Of a DNA stretch of 12,610 nucleotides, positions 6,790 to 12,610 are shown in pieces (positions within the stretch are counted from its first letter, which is position 1; every line of letters starts with the position of its first letter). Position numbers and translations under genes: made by a program. Under the pieces are notes generated by a model. It saw only the letters and a list, made by a program, of their open reading frames with translations, had not been told where the DNA came from and ran no database searches. The DNA is from JAVBLG01 sp031553655 (GTDB lineage: Bacteria > Desulfobacterota > Desulfovibrionia > Desulfovibrionales > Desulfovibrionaceae), in NCBI GenBank assembly GCA_031553655.1, contig JAVBLG010000011.1:1-12610 (forward strand), in the 5' to 3' direction.

Positions 6790-6819
6790 AGTATAAACCG
6801 CGAACATAAAGGTTGACAA
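6790..6819 (-). promoter_or_regulatory. candidate promoter of the HD gene
   Basis: On the minus strand TTGTCA (6814-6819) and TATACT (6790-6795) are separated by 18 bp; each hexamer differs from consensus at one base. The -35 shares five of six base pairs with the -35 of the rplM promoter on the other strand. Confidence 0.6.
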
Positions 6820-6840
6820 TAGACCGGTGAACAGTATAAA
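6813..6840 (+). promoter_or_regulatory. sigma-70 promoter of rplM-rpsI
   Basis: A consensus TTGACA (6813-6818) and TATAAA (6835-6840) lie 16 bp apart, giving a start near 6847 and a leader of about 36 nt before rplM. This is a strong match, as expected for a ribosomal protein operon. Confidence 0.75.
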
Positions 6841-6882
6841 TAATGTTTCTTTGATTTCGACTTATGTTGAGGAGCCATTTTA

Positions 6883-7317
6883 ATGAAGACTTTCAGTCCC
6901 ACCCCCAAGGATATAAAACGCGAATGGTTTGTGGTTGATGCCAAGGATCAGGTTCTTGGACGCCTGGCCTCCATGGTCGCCCATCGCCTGCGCGGCAAGC
7001 ACAAGCCCGAATTCGCCCCGCACATGGACAATGGTGATTTCATCGTGGTGGTCAATTGTGAAAAAATCCGGGTTACCGGCACAAAGATGGCCAAAAAGAC
7101 CTACCATCGCCATTCCGGCTATGTCGGGGGACTGAAAACAGTTACCCTCGACAAAGTCATGGCCACCAAGCCGGCCTTCGCGATTATGCACGCGGTAAAG
7201 GGCATGCTGCCCAAAAACGCTCTGGGCCGCGCTATGCTCAAAAAACTCAAGGTGTACACAGGGCCGGATCATCCACATGCCGCCCAGAACCCCAAGACCT
7301 TGGCCTTGCCTTACTAG
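6883..7317 (+). CDS. rplM: 50S ribosomal protein L13 (uL13)
   Basis: A 144-residue protein, standard length for bacterial L13, an early-assembling large-subunit protein that binds 23S rRNA. Recognised segments are the N-terminal MKTFSPTPKDIKREWFVVDA, LGRLAS near 26-31, the HMDNGDFIVVVNCEKIRVTG core near 47-66, the KKTYHRHSGYVGG segment near 71-83, and the C-terminal GPDHPHAAQNPK near 127-138. It is the first gene of the usual rplM-rpsI operon, with GAGGAG upstream, its own promoter, and 18 bp to rpsI. Confidence 0.98.
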   Translation: MKTFSPTPKDIKREWFVVDAKDQVLGRLASMVAHRLRGKHKPEFAPHMDNGDFIVVVNCEKIRVTGTKMAKKTYHRHSGYVGGLKTVTLDKVMATKPAFAIMHAVKGMLPKNALGRAMLKKLKVYTGPDHPHAAQNPKTLALPY

Positions 7318-7335
7318 GCATCAGGAGATTCAGTC

Positions 7336-7728
7336 ATGTCCGAAAAATTTGATTACGGCACGGGCCGCCGTAAAACCGCCACCGCGCGTACCCGCATCTA
7401 TGCCGGCAGCGGCAAGATTGAAGTCAACGGCCGTCCCTTTGAAGATTATTTTCCGCGCAAAACCTTGCAAATGATCATTCGCCAGCCGCTGACCCTCACC
7501 AAAATCGCCGAAAAAGTTGATGTGCGGGTTAATGTGAGCGGCGGTGGTGTTGCCGGCCAGGCCGAAGCGGTGCGTCACGGTATTTCCCGTGCCCTGCTGA
7601 TCGTGGATCCGGCCCTTCGCGGCGTGCTCAAGCGTGCCGGTTTCCTTACCCGCGATTCCCGCCAGAAAGAACGCAAAAAGTACGGCCTGCGGGCTGCTCG
7701 CGCTCGTTACCAGTATTCGAAGCGCTGA
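7336..7728 (+). CDS. rpsI: 30S ribosomal protein S9 (uS9)
   Basis: A 130-residue protein matching bacterial S9: YGTGRRKTATARTRI at 7-21, the GxGKIEVNGRPFEDYF segment, SGGGVAGQAEAVRHGISRAL near 69-88, and the basic tail ending KYGLRAARARYQYSKR. The last Ser-Lys-Arg is the conserved tail that reaches the P-site tRNA in the small subunit. AGGAG lies 8 bases before the ATG. It is co-transcribed with rplM and followed by a strong terminator. Confidence 0.98.
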   Translation: MSEKFDYGTGRRKTATARTRIYAGSGKIEVNGRPFEDYFPRKTLQMIIRQPLTLTKIAEKVDVRVNVSGGGVAGQAEAVRHGISRALLIVDPALRGVLKRAGFLTRDSRQKERKKYGLRAARARYQYSKR

Positions 7729-7756
7729 TTGCTTCCGGCCTTCATGTTTCACACTT

Positions 7757-7786
7757 GGGCGGACCTCTTTTGGGGTTCGCCCTTTT
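7757..7786 (+). terminator. Rho-independent terminator of rplM-rpsI
   Basis: An 11-bp stem (GGGCGGACCTC with GGGGTTCGCCC, two G-U pairs) closes a UUUU loop and is followed by UUUU. It begins 28 bp after the rpsI stop codon and ends 16 bp before the YcaO start codon, so YcaO expression requires read-through or a promoter hidden in or upstream of it. Confidence 0.9.
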
Positions 7787-7802
7787 CGTATGGAGAGAAT
7801 TA

Positions 7803-9509
7803 ATGCGCTACCTCTACACCCACAAAGAAACCAAGGCCACCACCGGCTATTTTACCTGCCAACCCGACCCGGAGCCAATACTTAAAGAAGCTTTAGACGC
7901 GCTGCGTGCGTCTCCGCTCGACGAGTTCATGCATCGCCACATTCTGCACATTATGCTGCGCAAACCGGTGGCCGAGCTTTTGAAACTTATTCCAGAGCCT
8001 TTGGAAGACGATCCTGTTTTGGCAGCCCTACTGTTGGAATGCGCGCTTTTAAACCCCATTCTCTCGGAATTATTCAAACGCCTTAGGGGCTGTCTCCAAA
8101 TAAAGGCCAACTTTGAAACGCTGTCCGCGCACACTCCCCTACCATACATCACAGGCTCACAACTGTCGGATCTGCGCGAGCATCGCGAGGCGGCGGCCCG
8201 CTTCGCCGCCAACATACACGGGCATCACCCGCTGCCGCATCCTGATGACGAGGACATCCCTCTCCTGTACAGTGCGGAATCAGGTGGCGTCCACATTTTC
8301 GGCATAGCCGAGGCCTGCGCTTCGCTCGCGAAAAAAAACGCTGAGGCTGAAACAAACAACATTGAAACGGCCATGCCGCGCCCGGATGCGCGCGAAGTAG
8401 CCGAGCTGGCGCTTCAACGCCTGTCCGAAGCCGGAATAATAGCCGGGCCGGAAATGCGCCACGAGGCCTCACTTTCCCCCATTGCCCTGCAACGCGCCTG
8501 GAAAATAGACATCAACATAAAAAATGGCAGACTGAATTACACTCTGGAAGGCACAGCTAACGTATACGGGCGCGGCCTGTCACTGCCCGGAGCCAGAGCT
8601 TCCTACTCTATGGAAATGGTGGAACGGGCCTCGGCCTATGCTTGCGTTGACAATCTGAAACTGCCCATGCTGGCGGAAGGAGGAGAGCTGATTCGTGCCT
8701 CACACGCCGACCTGGAGCGCGACGGTCTGGCCGCTATGCCTCCGGACAGCCTGCCCCTGGACGTTCCCTACAAGGGGCAAACCCTACATTGGGTTTGGGG
8801 AACCGAAGCGGGAACAGAACGCAAGGTGCTGGTTCCGGCGCAATTTGTATTTTTATTCTGGAATGTCGATGAAGTGTCATTGCTGATGTCTCCCGGATCC
8901 ACAGGACTTGCCTCCGGCAGTTCCATGGCCGGGGCAAAAGTCTCGGCGCTATGCGAAATAGTTGAGCGCGACGCCGAGGCCACCATGCCCTACCGCCGCT
9001 CACGCTGCTTCACGCTCACAGCCGAAGACGAACGCATAAAAGCCCTGCTCGATGATTATGCCCGTCTGGGCATACAGGTGCGCTTTCAAAATCTGACCAA
9101 TTTCGGCATACCCTGCTATCAGAGTTTTGTAATCGGCCGGAAAGGGACTTTGTTCAAAGCTACGGGCGCGGGGCTTGCCGGCCCGTCCGCGTTGATCTCG
9201 GCGCTTACCGAAACCCCATATCCCTACCCCGGCGGAGGGGCCTCTGCGGCCGCGCTAACCGGCCTGCCGCGTGTAAACCTGGAAGATTTGCCCGACTACA
9301 GTACAAGTTCGCCGAAAAAAGATCTGAAGCTTTTGGAAGAAATTTTTCTTGGCAACGGCATACGGCCAATATATATAAACATTACCCGCAAGGATCTGAA
9401 TCTTCCCGTGGTGCGAGCTCTTGCCCCCGGTCTGGAAACCGGAGCGGAATTTGACTCTTTCAGCCGCATCCGCCCAAGGTTGTTCCGTAACTATCTTTCA
9501 GGTAAATAA
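7803..9509 (+). CDS. YcaO-domain protein
   Basis: A 568-residue protein with a C-terminal YcaO domain, a fold that uses ATP to activate backbone amides. All three ATP/Mg-binding signatures appear intact: MEMVER at 270-275, CEIVER at 384-389 after STGLASGSSMAGAKVSAL, and GAGLAGPSALISALTE at 455-470. The end has the typical RxDLxxPVVRxxxPGLE at 529-545; PYPYPGGG at 472-479 is Pro-rich. Residues 1-240 resemble no domain I can name. The nearest well-studied analogue by length is E. coli YcaO (586 residues), linked to RimO-dependent methylthiolation of ribosomal protein S12. No RiPP precursor or partner enzyme lies nearby. The start at 7803 has GGAGA 6 bases upstream; extending to 7755 would place coding sequence over the terminator. 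Codons 94-100 carry a MITE end. Confidence 0.88.
   Translation: MRYLYTHKETKATTGYFTCQPDPEPILKEALDALRASPLDEFMHRHILHIMLRKPVAELLKLIPEPLEDDPVLAALLLECALLNPILSELFKRLRGCLQIKANFETLSAHTPLPYITGSQLSDLREHREAAARFAANIHGHHPLPHPDDEDIPLLYSAESGGVHIFGIAEACASLAKKNAEAETNNIETAMPRPDAREVAELALQRLSEAGIIAGPEMRHEASLSPIALQRAWKIDINIKNGRLNYTLEGTANVYGRGLSLPGARASYSMEMVERASAYACVDNLKLPMLAEGGELIRASHADLERDGLAAMPPDSLPLDVPYKGQTLHWVWGTEAGTERKVLVPAQFVFLFWNVDEVSLLMSPGSTGLASGSSMAGAKVSALCEIVERDAEATMPYRRSRCFTLTAEDERIKALLDDYARLGIQVRFQNLTNFGIPCYQSFVIGRKGTLFKATGAGLAGPSALISALTETPYPYPGGGASAAALTGLPRVNLEDLPDYSTSSPKKDLKLLEEIFLGNGIRPIYINITRKDLNLPVVRALAPGLETGAEFDSFSRIRPRLFRNYLSGK
8084..8102 (+). repeat. solo MITE end inside the YcaO gene
   Basis: TAGGGGCTGTCTCCAAATA is identical over its first 18 bases to the complement of the right end of the MITE at 5248-5501. 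Similarity ends after 19 bp. It encodes residues 94-100 (LRGCLQI) of the YcaO protein in frame, so it looks like an excision or deletion scar absorbed into the coding sequence. Confidence 0.75.
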
Positions 9510-9624
9510 TCGTTTCCGGCTGGTTGCTTCCAAGTTTGGAGACAACTCGCTGACACTTCATTTGCGGCGCCACTCCCTCCTGGGATGACTGCTCCAGGCT
9601 CTATTTTTTGATGCTACATCGAAA

Positions 9625-9649
9625 TATACAGTATGTAACACATAGTATA
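9625..9649. promoter_or_regulatory. near-palindrome of operator type
   Basis: TATACAGTATGT and ACATAGTATA form an inverted pair with one bulged base, and an outer GAAATA/TATTTC pair (9621-9626, 9659-9664) extends the dyad. It lies in AT-rich DNA 116 bp after YcaO, far from either gene start, so its target is unclear. Confidence 0.35.
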
Positions 9650-9856
9650 CGCAGCATGTATTTCAACTATAACTAATTTAAATTAATTCTTAATATAAAA
9701 AAATGTTTACTACTGCCCTTATGTTTTTATAGAAACTGTCCGATAATTGCCCAGAGTGAAACAATTACAAATTAGACTACTCTAACTTTGGGATATTGCA
9801 TCTACCTGAAAATATTTTTTTAACCTGAGCCTGATTGTCCTGCGGCGACTTTTATC

Positions 9857-9894
9857 GGCGGCTCGGAATAGCATACTACAACGGCTTAGCCGCC
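9857..9894. repeat. 7-bp GC-rich hairpin
   Basis: GGCGGCT (9857-9863) pairs exactly with AGCCGCC (9888-9894) over a 24-nt loop, with a possible outer GCGG/CCGC pair at 9842-9845 and 9909-9912. It directly precedes dispersed repeat copy C and contrasts with the AT-rich flank, so it may belong to the same element. Confidence 0.5.
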
Positions 9895-9923
9895 TACGTT
9901 ACGGATGCTCCGCAAGGGACTCG

Positions 9924-9967
9924 GGCCGTCAGAGCATTTCCTTAATTTTATTCGTAAAATGTTATAG
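9924..9967 (+). repeat. dispersed repeat, copy C
   Basis: GGCCGTCAGAGCATTTC followed by TTAATTTTATTCGTAAAATG and TATAG matches copy B in the same orientation. In this copy the TATAG end continues into TGAAAA and not into a MITE, which shows the likely boundary of the repeat. It lies 65 bp before the chemotaxis receptor start. Confidence 0.75.
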
Positions 9968-9980
9968 TGAAAAAAATATC

Positions 9981-10009
9981 TTGCGGTTATATGCTTAAAA
10001 TAATATATT
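9981..10009 (+). promoter_or_regulatory. candidate promoter of the chemotaxis receptor
   Basis: TTGCGG and TATATT are separated by 17 bp, 22 bp before the start codon. The -35 is weak. No flagellar sigma-28 pattern was seen. Confidence 0.35.
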
Positions 10010-10031
10010 GCGTGTAAACTAGGGAGCCTCT

Positions 10032-12053
10032 ATGTCCATATCATCAAAACTAATTGTTCTTGTTACTTCCACAGTATTGTGCCTGGTGGTTGGCTTATGC
10101 TTGGCCGGATACTTTCTCATATCGGAATCCGGCAATCAGGGGGCAAAAGAACGTCTTGCCGCCAACAACCGCGCAGCGCAGCTCATGATTGAGGAAAAGA
10201 TGCACTCCCTCGAATCATTGAGTGCGCAACTCAATCTCAATAAGCAACTGTCCGATAGTTTGGCCAAAGGTGATGCAGCCACTCTGAAAGCAATGGCCAA
10301 GACCATGGTAGGGAAGCCCGGTATTGACCAGGTTACCATTGTGGACGCAAAAAATGTGATCATCGCCAGAGGGCACTCAGACAAAACGGGTGACTCCGTT
10401 CCTTCATCACGCCTGGCCGTAAATATTCCCATGACCCAGGGCAGGCCTGTAATAGGCCTGGAACCGGGGGCTATAATACGCCTGGCCCTGACCTCGGGCA
10501 CTCCCATCTTTCAGGACGGCAAGATCGTGGGTGTGGTGATCGTGGGTGAAGACCTGAGTTCCGGCAGTTTTGTTCAGCGCATAAAAGACAGCATGACTGT
10601 GGAATGCACCCTGTTCCTTGACGACACCCGCATAAGCACCACTGTAATGCGTGACGGCAAGCCTTTCATTAATACCAAGTTGAACAATGACAAAATTTAC
10701 GATCAGGTTCTCAAACAAGGCAATCTGATCATGACCAGAAATATGATCAACGGCGAGGAATACGACACCGCCTACTGGCCCTGGAAAGATATAAGCGGCA
10801 AAAATGCCGGCATGTTCTTTGTGGGCCTTTCGCGCAAGAGCATAGAAGACACCCAGAGACACATCATATGGTATTTTGTGGGCATAGGAGTAGCACTGGG
10901 TTTAGTGCTCATAGCCGGTGGGGCCTATGTGGCCAGGGCCATTTCGCGGCCTATCCAAAAGGCAACTTCTTATGCCGAAGCCGTGGCCGGAGGCAACTTC
11001 AGCGGAACCCTCACAGTGGAAAGCAAGGATGAAGTGGGCGTGCTGGCTGGAGCCCTTGGCCGCATGGTGGAAAACCTGAAATCCAAAATAGCCGAGGCTG
11101 ATTCCAAGAGCAAAGAATGTCAGCTTGAATCGGACCGCGCCAATTTTGCCCTTATTGAATCCAAAAATGCCATGGACAAGGTTGAAGCCGGACAAAAAGC
11201 TCTGTTGCGCACAGCCGAAAGCGTGCAGCTGGTGGTTTCGCGCCTTACCTCAGCCACAACCCAGCTTTCCACCCAGGTGTTACAAGCCAGCAAAAGCGCC
11301 GAGCACCAGCGCGAGCAGGTATCCAGTTGCAGCGTGGCCATGGAAGAAATGAATTCCACGGTGATGGAGGTGGCCCGCAATGCCGATGTGGCTTCTGAAG
11401 TTTCCGACAGCACCAGAAAAAAGGCCGTTGCCGGTGAAACTGTTGTGGAACAATCTGTGGAGGCCATCGGCATGGTGCAGCGCGACACCGAGGCTCTGAA
11501 GGATAATATTCAAATCCTGGGGCAGCAAGCCGAAGCCATTGGCGCGATTATGACCGTCATCAGCGACATAGCCGATCAAACCAACCTGCTGGCCCTTAAC
11601 GCCGCCATTGAGGCCGCCAGAGCCGGAGAAGCCGGGCGCGGCTTTGCCGTGGTGGCCGACGAGGTGCGCAAGCTGGCTGAAAAAACCATGCAGGCCACCG
11701 GCGAAGTGGGGGCGTCCATCAAGGGCATACAGCAGGGAACGCGCAAGAATATAGAATCCGTGGATCTGGCCACTGCCAACCTGAGCAAGGCCACGGATCT
11801 GTCGGGCCAGTCCGGCCGTTCGCTGGCCGATATAGTGCAAGAGGCCAACCGCACCGCCGACCAGGTGCGCAACATCGCGGCGGCGGCGGCCCAGCAATCG
11901 GCAGCTAGTGAGGAAATTTCCAGGACTCTGGAAGAAATCAACGCCATTGCCGTGGAAACCGCCAACGTAATGGTCCAAGCAACCTCGGCCGTGTCCGAAC
12001 TGGACGAACAGGCGCACGAATTGCAAGATTTGGTTAATTCATTGAAAAAATAA
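10032..12053 (+). CDS. methyl-accepting chemotaxis protein with periplasmic Cache sensor
   Basis: A 673-residue transmembrane receptor. Membrane segment 1 spans about 7-30; residues 31-277 are periplasmic and resemble a Cache_3-Cache_2 type ligand domain (VTIVDAKNVIIARGHSDKTGDSV at 101-123, FQDGKIVGVVIVGEDLS at 160-176). Membrane segment 2 spans about 278-300, followed by HAMP (about 300-352), a coiled coil, and the cytoplasmic signalling domain with its conserved hairpin tip at about 512-550 (DIADQTNLLALNAAIEAARAG, then GRGFAVVADEVRKLAE). It should control CheA/CheW in response to an unidentified, probably small carboxylate, ligand. There is no C-terminal CheR-tethering pentapeptide; the chain ends in NSLKK. 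AGGGAG precedes the ATG and a terminator follows, so it is a single-gene unit with no che genes nearby. Confidence 0.95.
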   Translation: MSISSKLIVLVTSTVLCLVVGLCLAGYFLISESGNQGAKERLAANNRAAQLMIEEKMHSLESLSAQLNLNKQLSDSLAKGDAATLKAMAKTMVGKPGIDQVTIVDAKNVIIARGHSDKTGDSVPSSRLAVNIPMTQGRPVIGLEPGAIIRLALTSGTPIFQDGKIVGVVIVGEDLSSGSFVQRIKDSMTVECTLFLDDTRISTTVMRDGKPFINTKLNNDKIYDQVLKQGNLIMTRNMINGEEYDTAYWPWKDISGKNAGMFFVGLSRKSIEDTQRHIIWYFVGIGVALGLVLIAGGAYVARAISRPIQKATSYAEAVAGGNFSGTLTVESKDEVGVLAGALGRMVENLKSKIAEADSKSKECQLESDRANFALIESKNAMDKVEAGQKALLRTAESVQLVVSRLTSATTQLSTQVLQASKSAEHQREQVSSCSVAMEEMNSTVMEVARNADVASEVSDSTRKKAVAGETVVEQSVEAIGMVQRDTEALKDNIQILGQQAEAIGAIMTVISDIADQTNLLALNAAIEAARAGEAGRGFAVVADEVRKLAEKTMQATGEVGASIKGIQQGTRKNIESVDLATANLSKATDLSGQSGRSLADIVQEANRTADQVRNIAAAAAQQSAASEEISRTLEEINAIAVETANVMVQATSAVSELDEQAHELQDLVNSLKK

Positions 12054-12073
12054 CCTGAGCCATTTCAGGTGAC

Positions 12074-12109
12074 GCGGCCCGGCCTGCCAAGGTCGGGCCG
12101 CTTTTTTTT
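12074..12109 (+). terminator. Rho-independent terminator of the chemotaxis receptor
   Basis: GCGGCCCGGCCT pairs with AGGTCGGGCCGC (one G-U pair) around a GCCA loop and is followed by eight T residues, 20 bp after the receptor stop codon. It is one of the clearest terminators in the window. Confidence 0.95.
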
Positions 12110-12301
12110 ATTCAAGCCGCTACAAATACTCAGACCTGGCGCGCCTCGGCGCGGATCCCCGGACAAATTCTGTAGCGCCCTTGACTATGTGGAGCCATTC
12201 TGGCAAGCAACTATATATTGGCATGAGTTTTGACAGTGTCCAAGCTTGCTGCCAGCCCTGGCGCGGTTAGCGCGTAAACTTAAACCAGTTCTGGAGGTTA
12301 T

Positions 12302-12610
12302 ATGCTGAAATCCCTGCTGCGGAAAAAATTCATTTTTCCCTTATTGGCGGCCTTTCTGCTGTCCGCCGTGGTTCAAAGCGGAGCCCAGGCCGCAGCCCCT
12401 GCTCCGCTTAAAAACAAAAACGGTGGAATGGTTCTGTCCAGCCACGAACTGGCCACTGCCGCCGGGCAAAAAGTTCTGGATGAAGGCGGCAACGCCGTTG
12501 ACGCCGCGGTGGCCGTTGGCTATGCGCTGGCCGTTGTTCACCCTGCGGCCGGAATTATCGGCGGCGGAGGCTTTGCCGTAATCCACACCGCCGACGGCAA
12601 GGTCGTGGTG
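12302..12610 (+). CDS. ggt: gamma-glutamyltransferase precursor (N-terminal part)
   Basis: Only the first 103 residues are in the window; the gene runs off the right edge. Residues 1 to about 30 form a signal peptide (basic MLKSLLRKK, hydrophobic core, AQA end), so export to the periplasm is expected. The large-subunit N-terminus follows: GGMVLSSHELATAAGQ at 41-56, EGGNAVDAAVAVGYALAVVH at 61-80, and IGGGGF at 86-91. The family transfers or hydrolyses the gamma-glutamyl group of glutathione and related peptides after autocleavage into two chains; the catalytic Thr lies beyond the window. Ile85 occupies the position that is usually Asn in the AGN-x-GGGG motif. GGAGG lies 5 bases before the ATG. 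Confidence 0.92.
   Translation, partial: MLKSLLRKKFIFPLLAAFLLSAVVQSGAQAAAPAPLKNKNGGMVLSSHELATAAGQKVLDEGGNAVDAAVAVGYALAVVHPAAGIIGGGGFAVIHTADGKVVV

Larger units (their letters stand above)
9510..10031. other. 522-bp gene-free region before the chemotaxis receptor
   Basis: No credible coding sequence, tRNA or leaderless peptide is seen. The first 100 bp include TTTGGAGACA at 9536-9545, a 10-bp match to the MITE end, and a weak CCTGG/CCAGG hairpin before a T run near 9579-9608 that might end YcaO transcription. Positions 9600-9840 are strongly AT-rich, and the remainder has a hairpin, a dispersed repeat copy and a candidate promoter. Confidence 0.7.

Noticed and set aside
7755..7802. Upstream extension of the YcaO reading frame by 16 residues
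   Set aside because: It would overlap the rplM-rpsI terminator and lacks a ribosome binding site, while the ATG at 7803 has GGAGA at good spacing.
7803..9509. YcaO as the core of a RiPP (azoline or thioamide) gene cluster
   Set aside because: No precursor peptide, E1-like partner, dehydrogenase, TfuA or transporter is seen in the flanks; the neighbours are ribosomal proteins and a chemotaxis receptor.
12119..12176. GCTACA/TGTAGC inverted pair after the chemotaxis receptor terminator
   Set aside because: The stem is short (6-9 bp with a bulge) and the 46-nt interval makes it likely to be chance.
12341..12586. 81-residue minus-strand open frame at the right end
   Set aside because: It is antisense to the gamma-glutamyltransferase gene, whose signal peptide, motifs and ribosome binding site are clear on the plus strand.
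1..12610. CRISPR array, tRNA or rRNA genes, prophage or defence genes
   Set aside because: No regularly spaced repeats, tRNA-like cloverleaf, rRNA segments, integrase or known defence domains were seen on either strand.

Overview
The window reads as ordinary chromosome from a sulfate-reducing member of the Desulfovibrionaceae (Desulfobacterota). The best evidence is a 541-residue porin resembling the Desulfovibrio homotrimeric porins and a small class I cytochrome laid out like Desulfovibrio cytochrome c-553. The assignment is from remembered family features; no database search was possible.

Layout. Positions 1-3957 are all on the minus strand: an SDR dehydrogenase (GTG start), a periplasmic monoheme cytochrome c, the major porin with its own terminator and a candidate promoter, and a UPF0280 (ApbE-related) protein. 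A 249-bp divergent intergenic region with two strong hairpin structures separates these from a plus-strand gene at 4207. That gene has the ornithine/aspartate carbamoyltransferase fold but has lost the catalytic signatures. It is followed by a dispersed 45-bp repeat and a 254-bp MITE-like element with about 38-bp inverted ends. The right end of the MITE supplies the stop codon of the next gene, a minus-strand YfbR-like HD hydrolase.

The HD gene and the rplM-rpsI operon diverge from promoters whose -35 hexamers overlap on opposite strands. The rplM-rpsI pair ends in a strong terminator lying only 16 bp before a YcaO-domain gene, whose coding sequence contains a 19-bp copy of the MITE end in frame. 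A 522-bp AT-rich gap with another copy of the 45-bp repeat precedes a transmembrane chemotaxis receptor with its own terminator. The window ends inside a gamma-glutamyltransferase precursor.

How the genes relate. Most are independent transcription units: energy metabolism and envelope (cytochrome, porin), translation (L13, S9), sensing (chemotaxis receptor), glutathione/peptide metabolism (Ggt). No defence island, prophage, CRISPR array or biosynthetic cluster is visible. The points that merit attention are the carbamoyltransferase-like pseudoenzyme with a structured leader, the MITE family that touches three coding regions (one stop codon, one internal in-frame scar, one adjacent intergenic repeat), the overlapping divergent promoters, and a 15-C homopolymer at the left edge.
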